DNA from: an uncultured Oscillospiraceae bacterium
Lineage (GTDB): Bacteria; Bacillota; Clostridia; Oscillospirales; Oscillospiraceae
Direction of reading: 5' to 3'
Assembly: GCA_934655875.1 (NCBI GenBank)
Contig: CAKUHB010000015.1
Coordinates: 1-55,027, forward strand
Length of the DNA stretch: 55,027 nucleotides
Under the pieces are notes generated by a model. It did no database searches and was not told the origin of the DNA. It saw only the letters and a program-made list of their open reading frames with translations. The number at the start of each line of letters is the position of its first letter. Positions within the stretch are counted from its first letter, which is position 1. This document shows, one piece after another, positions 23,706-32,753 of this stretch. The translations under genes and the position numbers were made by a program.

Positions 23706-24809
23706 ATGCGCAATCTGTTCCGGCGGCTTCTGGCTGCCGTTCTTTGTCTGTCGCTTCTGGCCGTCCCCGCGCTGGCCGCGGAAGCGACGATCCGCGCCGA
23801 TTATGTCGAGATTTCCGGCGAGGGCTTTGTCGCCGACACGTTCTGCGGCGTCGACGCGCTTTATAACGAGACCGGCAATACGCTGTTCTGCAACGAGCTG
23901 ATCGAGCGGTTCTACAGCCGTGTCTACGGCATCACCATGTACACAGACAGCGGCAGCATGACCGTGACCAGCCCGGCCGGACACTGGTTCGAGCGCACGA
24001 CAGAGCCGCAGCCCGGCGATATTGCCTACGCTTCTGCCGAAGCGCGCGAGCGCTATGGCAATCACTATGCCATCGTCAAGTCTGTCGACGCCGCGGGCGG
24101 CACCGTGACGCTCTTTGAGCAGAACTGGGTCTGGGACGGCAAGGCGGGCGTGAACCGCACGATCCCCTATGACGGCGGCTGCTACAGCTTCTACACGCTG
24201 ATGTCCGCCGCCGGACGCGCCGATGCCGCGCAGGACGGCATGACCCCGACAGCCGCGGATGCTCCGGAAACCGGCAGCGCCGACTCCGGCAATACATATT
24301 TCTATGGCGTCAGCAATATCACCGGCACGCCGTCCTCGTGGGCAAAGAGCTACATGGACTCCGCCGACGTGCTCAGCATCACCATGCTGGCCGACGGCAC
24401 CTATCAGTCCTCCCTCTCTCGGAAGACGCTCGCGCGGCTCGCTGCCAACACGGCCCGGACGCTCGGCCTTGTGCAGGATGTGAGCGACCCGGTCGCCGTG
24501 GTGCAGCAGCTGGGGCTGATGCTGCCGAATGCAGACGGCAGCTTTGACACCACCTCCACCGTCACGCGGCAGATGGCCGCAACGGTGCTGCTGCGTCTGC
24601 TGCGGCAGACCAGCACGGTCTTTGATGCCGACCTGTCCGTCCTCAGCCGCTATCCCGACAGCGCTTCTATCTCCGACTGGGCCAGAGAAGCCGTCGCCAT
24701 GATGACGCAGTATGAGCTGATGAACGGCACGACCAAAGGCTTCGAGCCGAAAAAGGAAATGACGCTCGAGCAGTGCATCACCCTCCTCGTCCGCATCTGC
24801 GAGTTCTGA
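23706..24809 (+). CDS. Secreted CHAP-like peptidase with C-terminal SLH-like region
   Basis: 367 residues. A signal peptide ends near ALA-A (residue 25). Residues about 40-165 look like a CHAP/NlpC-type amidase domain: Cys62 in TLFCNELI and His120 in YGNHYAIV are candidate catalytic residues. After a linker (175-200) the rest resembles S-layer homology repeats, ending with YPDSASISDWAREAV and an MNGTTKGFEPKKEMTLEQ stretch, which may bind the cell wall. Probable role: peptidoglycan amidase or endopeptidase. ATG 23706 follows AAAGGGAG; an upstream in-frame ATG at 23676 lacks such a site. Confidence 0.82.
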   Translation: MRNLFRRLLAAVLCLSLLAVPALAAEATIRADYVEISGEGFVADTFCGVDALYNETGNTLFCNELIERFYSRVYGITMYTDSGSMTVTSPAGHWFERTTEPQPGDIAYASAEARERYGNHYAIVKSVDAAGGTVTLFEQNWVWDGKAGVNRTIPYDGGCYSFYTLMSAAGRADAAQDGMTPTAADAPETGSADSGNTYFYGVSNITGTPSSWAKSYMDSADVLSITMLADGTYQSSLSRKTLARLAANTARTLGLVQDVSDPVAVVQQLGLMLPNADGSFDTTSTVTRQMAATVLLRLLRQTSTVFDADLSVLSRYPDSASISDWAREAVAMMTQYELMNGTTKGFEPKKEMTLEQCITLLVRICEF

Positions 24810-24826
24810 CCGCTTTTATCCGTACA

Positions 24827-24862
24827 AGCAGCCGCTTCCGGCATGGGAGCGGCTGCTTTTTT
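24827..24862 (+). terminator. Terminator after the CHAP-like gene
   Basis: AGCAGCCGCTTCC and GGGAGCGGCTGCT pair around GGCAT, followed by TTTTTTG. Its core resembles the terminator at 26385, on the other side of the lpdA gene. Confidence 0.92.
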
Positions 24863-24996
24863 GTGCCGTATTTCGTTTGTTTCTCTTTAAAAGCAGCGTA
24901 AAACAACAAAATCAGAATACAAGCATCATAAATAAGCATTTCCCCTTTCCCCATTGCTGTGATATGCTGAAGAAAAACAGCAGGAGGAAACAAGCT

Positions 24997-26364
24997 ATGC
25001 AGCAGTTTGATCTGATCATCATTGGCGGCGGGCCGGGCGGCTATCTGTGCGCGGAGCGCGCCGGAAAGGCCGGGCTGAAGCCGGCACTCATCGAAAAGAA
25101 AGCCCTCGGCGGCACCTGCCTGAACGAGGGCTGCATCCCCACGAAGAGCCTTTTATACTGTGCCAAGCAGTACCAGTCCGCGCTGCACGGCGCAGACTAT
25201 GGCGTGACGGCGGAGAACGTCTCCTTTGACCACGCGAAGGCCGTTCTGCGCAAGGACGGTGTGGTCAGAACGCTCGTCCGCGGCGTGGGTTCGGCAATGA
25301 ACGCGCACGGCGTGAGCGTATTCTCCGCCGAGGGCCGGATCCTTTCCAAAACAGGCGAACAGTTCACGGTCGCAGCAGGAGACGAGCTTCTCTGCGCGCC
25401 GCGGCTCGTGCTGGCGTCCGGCTCCAGCGCCGTCGTGCCGCCGATCCCGGGCGTGCAGGAGGGACTGGCGTCCGGCTTTGTGATGACGAACCGGGAGCTT
25501 CTCTCTCTTCAGGAGCAGCCCGCTTCTCTCGTCTGCATCGGCGGCGGCGTCATCGGGCTGGAAATGGCCTGCTATTTTGCTTCGATCGGCACAAAGGTCA
25601 CGGTGGTCGAGCTGATGCCCAAAATCGCGGGCAATACCGACCCGGAGATCTGCGAGCTTCTCATGCGCACCTACCGCCGGCAGGGCATGGACTTCTGCCT
25701 GAACGCGAAGGTGGAAGCCGTTACCAAAACCGGCGTCATCTATTCCGACGCTGCCGGGCGGCACGAACTGCCCTGTGACCGCGTGCTCCTTTCCGCCGGA
25801 CGCCGCGCAGATGTGACCGGATTGCAGACAGAGACCATCGGGCTTGCACTCTCGCGCGGCGCGGTGGTCACAGACGCGCAGATGCGGACGAACGTCCCCG
25901 GTGTCTGGGCCATCGGCGACTGCAACGGCAAGCTGATGCTGGCGCATACGGCCTACCGCGAAGCAGAGGTCGCCGTCAACGACATGCTCGGCAAAAAGGA
26001 CAAAATCGATTACTCCATCATCCCCTCCGTCATTTACACAACGCCGGAGGTCGCCTGCGTCGGCGAAACGGAGCAGAGCGCAAAGGAAAAGGGGCTGGAT
26101 GTGCAGGTCGTCAAAGCGCCGATGGCGCTCTCGGGCCGGTATCTGGCCGAAAACCCGAAGGGAACCGGCTTCTGCAAGCTGCTCTATGACCGGAAAAACC
26201 GCTGTGTCGTCGGCGTCCATATGGTCGGCTCCTACGCTTCCGAGATCATCTACGGCGCCGCCATGATGATCCATTCCAGACTCCCCGTCCAGCACCTCGA
26301 CAAGATCGTCTTCCCGCATCCCACCGTCGGCGAGGTCGTGCGTGAAGCGCTGTTTCTGCTGTGA
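24997..26364 (+). CDS. lpdA: Dihydrolipoamide dehydrogenase-like flavoprotein
   Basis: 455 residues of the pyridine nucleotide-disulfide oxidoreductase family: FAD motif IIIGGGPGGYLCAE (7-20), redox-active disulfide Cys41/Cys46 in GGTCLNEGCIPTKS, NAD motif IGGGVIGLEMA, second FAD motif AIGDCNG, and the active-site His441/Glu446 (HPTVGE). It oxidises dihydrolipoamide in 2-oxoacid dehydrogenases or the glycine cleavage system, but no E1, E2 or gcv gene is near. ATG 24997 follows an AGGAGGA site. Confidence 0.93.
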   Translation: MQQFDLIIIGGGPGGYLCAERAGKAGLKPALIEKKALGGTCLNEGCIPTKSLLYCAKQYQSALHGADYGVTAENVSFDHAKAVLRKDGVVRTLVRGVGSAMNAHGVSVFSAEGRILSKTGEQFTVAAGDELLCAPRLVLASGSSAVVPPIPGVQEGLASGFVMTNRELLSLQEQPASLVCIGGGVIGLEMACYFASIGTKVTVVELMPKIAGNTDPEICELLMRTYRRQGMDFCLNAKVEAVTKTGVIYSDAAGRHELPCDRVLLSAGRRADVTGLQTETIGLALSRGAVVTDAQMRTNVPGVWAIGDCNGKLMLAHTAYREAEVAVNDMLGKKDKIDYSIIPSVIYTTPEVACVGETEQSAKEKGLDVQVVKAPMALSGRYLAENPKGTGFCKLLYDRKNRCVVGVHMVGSYASEIIYGAAMMIHSRLPVQHLDKIVFPHPTVGEVVREALFLL

Positions 26365-26384
26365 ACCCGCTCTTTTGATAAAGA

Positions 26385-26419
26385 ATCAGCCGCTTCCGGT
26401 CTGGAAGCGGCTGATTTTT
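26385..26419. terminator. Bidirectional terminator between lpdA and the V-ATPase operon
   Basis: ATCAGCCGCTTCC and GGAAGCGGCTGAT pair around GGTCT, followed by TTTTG on the plus strand and TTCTTTATC on the minus strand, where ntpD ends two bases away. Confidence 0.9.
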
Positions 26420-26421
26420 GG

Positions 26422-27075
26422 TTATTCTTCGAAGCTGTGTGCGTCCTTGAGAACCATGTCCTTGACCTTCATCAGGCGAACCTTGGTTGCGCGGTCGTTT
26501 TCTTCGAGCTTCATGGAGATATACTTGATGTTCTTCTCCATCTCGGGGATCATGACGTATTCCAGCGCGTTGACGCGGCGGCGGGTCTTTTCGATCTCGG
26601 AAGCCAGCAGCTGCGTCTTCTTTTCCGCCTGCGCCAGCTCCAGCATATCCTGGAACACGGACGCCAGCGCGCCCAGCGCGTCGTCCAGCTCGCCGGAGGT
26701 CTGCGCAAAGCCGTAGGGATAGATCGACGACTCGTCCTCGCTTTTCGTGTGGAAGGCATAGACGGGCACATTGACCGACATGATGTTCTTGAACGTCATA
26801 TCCAGCGTTGCCGACTGCTTGGGATACAGCAGCGCCTGCTGCAGCATCTCGGGCGACATGACGCTCGACGCGACGCCCATCGCGCGGTTGGCCTCCTCGA
26901 TGCCCTTTTCCACCTTCATGCGCAGCTCTTTGTTTTCGCGCACGATCAGGAAAAACTGGCGCATCAGCTCATCCCGCTTATCCTTGAGTAACCGGTGCCC
27001 GCGCACGGCGGTGCGAAGCCTGCCTTTGAGCCGGGTCAGCTCCATGCGGGTCGGATTGATTGTTTTACTGGCCAT
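26422..27075 (-). CDS. ntpD: V-type ATP synthase subunit D
   Basis: 217 residues, mostly two long helices forming the central-shaft coiled coil, with the typical N-terminus NPTRMELTRLKGRLRTA and the C-terminal RRRVNALEYVMIPEM. It couples rotation between the A3B3 head and the membrane ring. Last gene of the operon; ntpH and ntpJ of Enterococcus are absent. Confidence 0.95.
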   Translation of the reverse strand: MASKTINPTRMELTRLKGRLRTAVRGHRLLKDKRDELMRQFFLIVRENKELRMKVEKGIEEANRAMGVASSVMSPEMLQQALLYPKQSATLDMTFKNIMSVNVPVYAFHTKSEDESSIYPYGFAQTSGELDDALGALASVFQDMLELAQAEKKTQLLASEIEKTRRRVNALEYVMIPEMEKNIKYISMKLEENDRATKVRLMKVKDMVLKDAHSFEE

Positions 27076-27087
27076 GGGCGCACCGCC

Positions 27088-28470
27088 TTACGCCTGCTTT
27101 TTCGGCAGGTACTTTTCGATGAACTCCGGCTTGATGCGCTTCAGCTCCGTCTCGGGCAGGATGGACAGCAGCTCCCAGCCGATGTTCAGCGTTTCCTCAA
27201 TGGAGCGGTTCTCCTCATAGCCCTGACTGACATAGCGCTGCTCAAATTCCTCGGCAAACTTTGCGTACAGCCGGTCCGTGGGCGAAAGCGCGCTCTCGCC
27301 GAGGATGGTCGCAAGCTCCTTGGCATCCTTGCCGGCGGAATACGCGGCGAAGAGCTGGTTCATGGTGCCCGCGTGATCCTCGCGCGTCTTGCCGGGGCCG
27401 ATGCCCTTGTCCTTGAGTCGGGACAGGCTCGGCAGTACGTCGACGGGAGGAATGACGCCCTTGCGGTACAGATCACGGCTCAGGATGATCTGGCCCTCGG
27501 TGATGTAGCCGGTCAGGTCGGGGATCGGGTGGGTCTTGTCATCTTCCGGCATGGTCAGGATCGGGATGAGGGTGATGGAGCCCTTCTTGCCGATGCGGCG
27601 GCCAGCGCGTTCATAGAGCGTGGCAAGATCCGTATAGAGGTAGCCGGGGTAGCCGCGGCGGCCCGGAACCTCCTTGCGCGCGGCGGAGACCTCGCGCAGC
27701 GCTTCGGCGTAGTTCGTGATATCGGTCATGATGACCAGCACGTGCATGCCGCACTCGAACGCCAGATATTCGGCAGCCGTCAGCGCCATACGCGGCGTTG
27801 CGATACGCTCGACCGCCGGATCGTTGGCGAGGTTCGAGAAGACGACCGTGCGGTCGATCGCGCCCGTGCGGCGGAACTCCTGAATGAAGAACTCGGATTC
27901 CTCAAACGTAATGCCGATCGCGGCGAAGACGACGGCGAAGTTCGACGCGTCGTCGCCCAGCACTCTGGCCTGACGGGCGATCTGGGCGGCCAGCTGCGCA
28001 TGCGGCAGGCCGGAGCCGGAGAAGATCGGCAGCTTCTGGCCGCGGACGAGGGTGTTCAGACCGTCGATCGTGGAGATACCGGTCTGGATGAACTCATTGG
28101 GGTAATCGCGGGCGGCGGGGTTCATGGGCAGGCCGTTGATGTCCTTCATCTCGGCTGCCAGCACCTCGGGGCCGCCGTCCTTGGGATGGCCCATGCCGTC
28201 GAAGACGCGGCCGAGCATGTCCTCGGACACGGCCAGCTCCAGCGGGTGCCCAAGGAAGCGGATCCTGCTGTCCTTGAGGTTGATGCCGGCGGAGTTTTCA
28301 AACAGCTGGACAACAGCGGTATCGCCGTTGCACTCCAGCACCTTGCAGTGCCGGACCTCGCCGTTCGGCAGCTCCAGCTCGGCAAGCTCGTCATAGGTGA
28401 CACCCTCGACGTTTTTGACGATCATCAGAGGCCCGGAGACCTCACGGATGGTACGGTATTCGCGGATCAT
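27088..28470 (-). CDS. ntpB: V-type ATP synthase subunit B
   Basis: 460 residues, the non-catalytic head subunit. It starts with the YRTIREVSGPLMIVKNVEGV beta-barrel and has the degenerate nucleotide region IFSGSGLPHAQLAAQI instead of a P-loop, and the GRRGYPGYLYTDLATLYERAGR stretch. Its ATG overlaps the ntpA stop as ATGA, so the A and B subunits are translationally coupled. Confidence 0.97.
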   Translation of the reverse strand: MIREYRTIREVSGPLMIVKNVEGVTYDELAELELPNGEVRHCKVLECNGDTAVVQLFENSAGINLKDSRIRFLGHPLELAVSEDMLGRVFDGMGHPKDGGPEVLAAEMKDINGLPMNPAARDYPNEFIQTGISTIDGLNTLVRGQKLPIFSGSGLPHAQLAAQIARQARVLGDDASNFAVVFAAIGITFEESEFFIQEFRRTGAIDRTVVFSNLANDPAVERIATPRMALTAAEYLAFECGMHVLVIMTDITNYAEALREVSAARKEVPGRRGYPGYLYTDLATLYERAGRRIGKKGSITLIPILTMPEDDKTHPIPDLTGYITEGQIILSRDLYRKGVIPPVDVLPSLSRLKDKGIGPGKTREDHAGTMNQLFAAYSAGKDAKELATILGESALSPTDRLYAKFAEEFEQRYVSQGYEENRSIEETLNIGWELLSILPETELKRIKPEFIEKYLPKKQA

Positions 28471-30233
28471 TCTGCCTCAGCCTCCTTTGCCACTTCTTCG
28501 ATCTGCTGCTCCATGTCGGCCACGATCTTCGCGTAGGCGTCCTGATACGTGTCCGCCGGGACGGTCTTCGCGCGGCCGATGGCGGCGCGGGCCGCAATGG
28601 CATAGAGCTTCCAGATATCCGCGCCGCGCTCGATCGCCGCGTCGCAGAGATCCTTATAGCGGAGGATCAGATCCAGCAGTCTTGCCTGCCGGTCGAACGA
28701 CGAATACTGGTCGTTCTCAAGGAAGGCGTTCTGCTGCAAGAAGTCCTCGCGGATCATCTTGGCCGATTCCAGCGTCAGGTTGTCCGCCGGAGAAAGAGCA
28801 TCCTGACCGACCAGCTTGACGATCTCCTGGAGCTCTGCTTCCTTCTGCAAAAGCGCCATAGCTCTGCCGCGGTTCTGCATGAACGAGCGGCCAAGATTGT
28901 CGTCACACCAGCTCTTGAGCGTGTCGAGATACAGCGAATAGCTCGTCAGCCAGTTGATGGCCGGGAAGTGGCGCGCGTAGGCCAGCGACGCGTCCAGACC
29001 CCAGAAGACCTTGACGATACGCATGGTCGCCTGCGAGACAGGCTCGGAGATATCGCCGCCCGGAGGAGAGACCGCGCCGATGGCGGTCAGCGATCCGCGG
29101 CGCTCGTCCGCGCCAAGGCACTCGACGCAGCCTGCGCGCTCATAGAACTGTGCAAGGCGGGAAGCCAGATACGCGGGGTAGCCCTCTTCGCCCGGCATTT
29201 CTTCCAGACGGCCGGACATTTCACGCAGGGCTTCCGCCCAGCGGGAGGTGGAGTCGGCGATGACGGCGACGTCATAGCCCATGTCGCGGAAATATTCCGC
29301 GATGGTGATGCCGGTGTAGATGGACGCTTCGCGCGCCGCGACCGGCATATCGGAGGTATTGGCGATCAGGACTGTACGCTTCATGAGGGGTTCGCCGGTG
29401 TTGGGGTCATGCAGCTCCGGGAACTCCATCAGAACGTCGGTCATCTCATTGCCGCGCTCGCCGCAGCCAATGTAGACGACGATATCGACGTCCGACCACT
29501 TGGCCAGCTGGTGCTGCACGACGGTCTTGCCCGAGCCGAACGGGCCGGGAACGGCGGCCGTGCCGCCCTTGGCCAGCGGGAACATGGTATCGATGATGCG
29601 CTGGCCGGTCATGAGCGGCGTGGACGGGGTGAATTTTCTGTCATACGGGCGCGCCACACGCACGGGCCACTTCTGCATGAGGGTGAGCTTCTCGTCGCCC
29701 TTGGCCGTTTCGAGCACGCAGACCGTGTCGGTCACGGTGAACGCGCCGGATTTAATTTCCTTGACGGTGCCCGCCATTTTGGGCGGCACCATGATCTTGT
29801 GCAGGACGGCGCTCGTCTCCTGCACGGTGCCGATGACGTCGCCGCCGGAGAGCTTGTCGCCCTTCTTGACCGTGGGCGTGAAGTCCCACTTCTTTTCGCG
29901 GTTCAGCGCCGGAACCTGCACGCCGCGGGCGATGGTCTCGCCGCAGAGCTTGCGGATCTCGGTCAAGGGGCGCTGGATGCCGTCATAAATGCCCTCCAGC
30001 ATGCCCGGGCCAAGCTCCACGGAAAGGGGCATGCCGGTCGTCGTGACCTCGGCGCCCGGGCCAAGGCCGCTCGTTTCCTCGTAGACCTGAATGGAGGCCG
30101 AGCCGCCCGTCATATTCAGGATCTCACCGATCAGCTGCTGCTTGCCGACGCGGACGACGTCAGCCATGTTGGCGTCTTCCATGCCCTCGGCCACAACCAG
30201 CGGACCGGATACCTTTACAATTCTACCTGACAT
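28467..30233 (-). CDS. ntpA: V-type ATP synthase catalytic subunit A
   Basis: 588 residues. Walker A is GPFGSGKTVVQ (near residue 230), with the non-homologous region of V/A-type A subunits before it (about 110-190) and the GEEGYPAYLASRLAQFYERAG region after. It hydrolyses or makes ATP at the A/B interface. ATG 30233 (MSGRIVKVSGP). Length is normal. Confidence 0.97.
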   Translation of the reverse strand: MSGRIVKVSGPLVVAEGMEDANMADVVRVGKQQLIGEILNMTGGSASIQVYEETSGLGPGAEVTTTGMPLSVELGPGMLEGIYDGIQRPLTEIRKLCGETIARGVQVPALNREKKWDFTPTVKKGDKLSGGDVIGTVQETSAVLHKIMVPPKMAGTVKEIKSGAFTVTDTVCVLETAKGDEKLTLMQKWPVRVARPYDRKFTPSTPLMTGQRIIDTMFPLAKGGTAAVPGPFGSGKTVVQHQLAKWSDVDIVVYIGCGERGNEMTDVLMEFPELHDPNTGEPLMKRTVLIANTSDMPVAAREASIYTGITIAEYFRDMGYDVAVIADSTSRWAEALREMSGRLEEMPGEEGYPAYLASRLAQFYERAGCVECLGADERRGSLTAIGAVSPPGGDISEPVSQATMRIVKVFWGLDASLAYARHFPAINWLTSYSLYLDTLKSWCDDNLGRSFMQNRGRAMALLQKEAELQEIVKLVGQDALSPADNLTLESAKMIREDFLQQNAFLENDQYSSFDRQARLLDLILRYKDLCDAAIERGADIWKLYAIAARAAIGRAKTVPADTYQDAYAKIVADMEQQIEEVAKEAEAE

Positions 30234-30276
30234 TTCATCGAATCCTTTCTTTATAAGGACTTATCACTGGAACTTC

Positions 30277-30591
30277 TTACAGAATATTGGAGCCGACCGC
30301 ACGCTCGACTGCGGAGTTGAGGGCGTTCATGCCCAGTCCCTGCGAGCCGTTCGCCCCGGGGATCAGGATGACCGCCGGCGTGACGCTCGTCTCATATTTC
30401 GCAATCTGCGGCGCAAGCGCGGCGGCATACGTCTCGGTGACGTAGATGATGGCGTACTGATCGGACTGCTTTGCAATGCGGTGGAACAGCTCCGCCGCTT
30501 CGTCGGCAGATTCCGCGGGAAACACGCTCAGGCCGAGGGCGGCAAAGCCCATGACGCTCTCGCGTTCCCCCAAAACTGCGATCTTATACAT
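30277..30591 (-). CDS. ntpG: V-type ATP synthase subunit F
   Basis: 104 residues of the small shaft subunit F (NtpG in Enterococcus hirae): MYKIAVLGERESVMGFAALGL, a Rossmann-like fold, with IIYVTE and PAVILIPG further on. It sits on the D subunit and regulates rotation. It lies between C and A, in the standard order. Confidence 0.93.
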   Translation of the reverse strand: MYKIAVLGERESVMGFAALGLSVFPAESADEAAELFHRIAKQSDQYAIIYVTETYAAALAPQIAKYETSVTPAVILIPGANGSQGLGMNALNSAVERAVGSNIL

Positions 30592-30603
30592 AGGGCACCT
30601 CGC

Positions 30604-31608
30604 TTAAAAATACAGTTCGCGCAGACGCGTGCGGATGGTGTCGGCCGGAAGCCCCAGCTGCAGGCCGTTTATGATCATGCGCGCCGCCGAAAGCTCGTTC
30701 TCCAGCGCGCAGAGATAGCCGATGAGCACCTGCTCGCCGAAGACGACCGATTTTGCCTTTGCAAAATACGCGATGAGCGTATCGTCGCACAGCCGCTCAA
30801 ACGCTGTCAGAGAGCCGGTCTGCGATTCATCGCCCGCCTGCGCCGCAGCGGCAAGCGCCGTCAGCGCAAACAGTGGGGCAAACGGTTCGTCCTGCCGCAG
30901 CGCCTGACATATATCCGCCTGCGGCACGCTTCCGCCGGGGACGAGCACCTGCTGCAAAAAGTCCGCGTCCTTGTGCATGCGCCGCGCGCGCACAGCCGCG
31001 CGCAGATTCGCGCTGTCGGCCTGCAATCCGGCGTAGCCCATGAGGAAGCTGCTGCCGATCTGTTCTGCCGCGTGCAGGTATTCTTCGTAATATGCACGGT
31101 CGAGGATCAGATCCGCCAGCTGCGGGTCGGAGGTTCTGGAAAGCACGTCCCGCGCCTGCCGCATGGCCGTCAGAACCGCCTGCGGCACTGCGCCGTCCTC
31201 GCCGGACTCATAGGCGGCCTTGAGCGCCTGCCTGCCGGCGCGCCCGGCGTCCAGAAGAATGGGCGTCGGATCCTGCCCCATGGCTTCCGCCTTGACGATC
31301 GCCTTGGCGTTATGATAATCATAGCGCATGCGGAACAGCGGCACGATGCCGTCCTTCGGCGCAAGCTGCTCGATCTCGTCAAACGCGGCGGACTGGCGCT
31401 CGTTGATCGCTCGATCCAGTCCGGCAGACAGGACGTCCTGATAGCCGCAGCCCTCCAGGATCCGCGCCGCTTCCTGCACGGAGGAGGTGAGCATCCGCTC
31501 GGCCTTTTCCCGGCTGAGCAGCTGCGGCTCCCGCGCGCGGAGAAATGCGGAAATAAACAGGTAATCCGTATCCTTACAGGTTTTTGCTTTCTTTTTTTGT
31601 TCCGTCAC
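30604..31608 (-). CDS. ntpC: V-type ATP synthase subunit C
   Basis: 334 residues, nearly all helical, the V0d/NtpC-type socket protein linking the shaft to the c ring. The YLFISAFLRAREPQLLSREKAERML start and the AKAIVKAE and GLPADTIRTRLRELYF stretches fit the family. The start is GTG at 31608. Sequence conservation in this subunit is low, but position between E and F supports the call. Confidence 0.92.
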   Translation of the reverse strand: MTEQKKKAKTCKDTDYLFISAFLRAREPQLLSREKAERMLTSSVQEAARILEGCGYQDVLSAGLDRAINERQSAAFDEIEQLAPKDGIVPLFRMRYDYHNAKAIVKAEAMGQDPTPILLDAGRAGRQALKAAYESGEDGAVPQAVLTAMRQARDVLSRTSDPQLADLILDRAYYEEYLHAAEQIGSSFLMGYAGLQADSANLRAAVRARRMHKDADFLQQVLVPGGSVPQADICQALRQDEPFAPLFALTALAAAAQAGDESQTGSLTAFERLCDDTLIAYFAKAKSVVFGEQVLIGYLCALENELSAARMIINGLQLGLPADTIRTRLRELYF

Positions 31609-31626
31609 GTCGGCCTCCCGGCTTTC

Positions 31627-32226
31627 TCAGCCAAACAGGCGGCCCGCAACTTTTCCGGAAAGCTCCGGCCGCAGGCCGTCGACCAGCGTTCCGATGGAGC
31701 AGTTGGTCTCCACAAGGCCGTTCTTCAGCACCACGCCGCCGCGCATGGGACGCGTCTCGGCGCTGAGCGTCAGCTTGGCCGGTCTGCCCGCCTTCTCCAG
31801 CTGCTCATTGGCAAGCTGCACGGCGGCCTCGCCCACGCGGGCGCGGTCCGCCTCGGAGAAGATGAGTGCTTCGCTGCCCGTCACGCTGGCCTGCGCGGCC
31901 AGCTGCGCGCAGAGCCGGGTGTAGTCCGCTTCCGGCAGAGAAAGAAGCTTCTGCTCCGCCGTGCGGAAGGCTTTGTCCACCAGCGCCTGCTTTTTTTCAA
32001 GCAATTGCCGGCGCGCAGCCATTCTGGCTGCGCCCTGCCCGCGCTCGAGCTGCTTCTGCGCTTCATTCTGCGCTTCAAGCGTCAGGCGCTGCTGCTCCGT
32101 CTCGATCTTCCGGTCATACTCTGCCCGGATCTGCGCCGCCTTTTCGTCGGCCTGCGCGCGGATCGCGGCGGCCTCGGCTTCGGCGTCGGCAAGGATGCGG
32201 GCGGAAATTTTCTCAATTCCGTTCAT
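31627..32226 (-). CDS. ntpE: V-type ATP synthase subunit E
   Basis: 199 residues: a long N-terminal coiled coil rich in Ala, Glu and Gln (about 1-95), then a globular C-terminal domain ending LVDGLRPELSGKVAGRLFG, which contacts the A/B head. Forms the peripheral stalk with the small coiled-coil subunit (ntpF). Stop and ntpC start are 18 bases apart. Confidence 0.93.
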   Translation of the reverse strand: MNGIEKISARILADAEAEAAAIRAQADEKAAQIRAEYDRKIETEQQRLTLEAQNEAQKQLERGQGAARMAARRQLLEKKQALVDKAFRTAEQKLLSLPEADYTRLCAQLAAQASVTGSEALIFSEADRARVGEAAVQLANEQLEKAGRPAKLTLSAETRPMRGGVVLKNGLVETNCSIGTLVDGLRPELSGKVAGRLFG

Positions 32227-32248
32227 CGTTTCGCCCTCTTTTACGGGG

Positions 32249-32740
32249 TTACTTGCTGATATTGATGATCATAAGCATGGAAGCCAGCAGGGACAGAATC
32301 GCGTAGAACTCGACCGTGACGCACAGCACCATGCCCTTGGACCAATGGTCGGGCTTCTTGGCCAGCAGATTGATGGACGCGCAGGCCACGCGGCCCTGTG
32401 CAAACGCAGAGATCATGCCGCCCAGCGCCATCGGCAGGCAGGCGACGAAATACTGAAGGCCCTGCGTAACAGTCAGCTCGGGCAGCGAGCCGGACAGAAG
32501 ACCCATGCGGAAGATGGCGAAGAACCACACGACGAGGCCGTACAGGCCCTGCGTGCCGGGGATGACCTGCAGGATCAGGACCTTGCCGAACTTGGCCGGA
32601 TCCTCGCACAGAAGACCTGCGCCCGCTTCACCGGTCATGCCGGTGCCCTTTGCCGAACCGATGGCGCACAGCGCCGCCGCGAGACCTGCGCCCAGAAGCG
32701 CCAGAGCCAGACCGCCGAATGCATCAAAAAAAGCTTGCAT
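32249..32740 (-). CDS. ntpK: V-type ATP synthase subunit K (membrane rotor, Na+-type)
   Basis: 163 residues, four transmembrane helices in two homologous hairpins. All ion ligands of the Enterococcus hirae Na+ ring are in register: Thr63, Gln64 and Tyr67 in IPGTQGLYG, Gln115 in FAQGRV and Glu144 in VEFYAIL. This makes Na+ rather than H+ the likely coupling ion; measured specificity is not available. The second hairpin alone carries the essential Glu, as in other 16-kDa type K subunits. Confidence 0.95.
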   Translation of the reverse strand: MQAFFDAFGGLALALLGAGLAAALCAIGSAKGTGMTGEAGAGLLCEDPAKFGKVLILQVIPGTQGLYGLVVWFFAIFRMGLLSGSLPELTVTQGLQYFVACLPMALGGMISAFAQGRVACASINLLAKKPDHWSKGMVLCVTVEFYAILSLLASMLMIINISK

Positions 32741-32753
32741 GATGATGTCCTCC

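Noticed and set aside
30091..32259. 722-residue plus-strand reading frame
   Set aside because: Antisense to the V-ATPase genes; no start signal and no domain.
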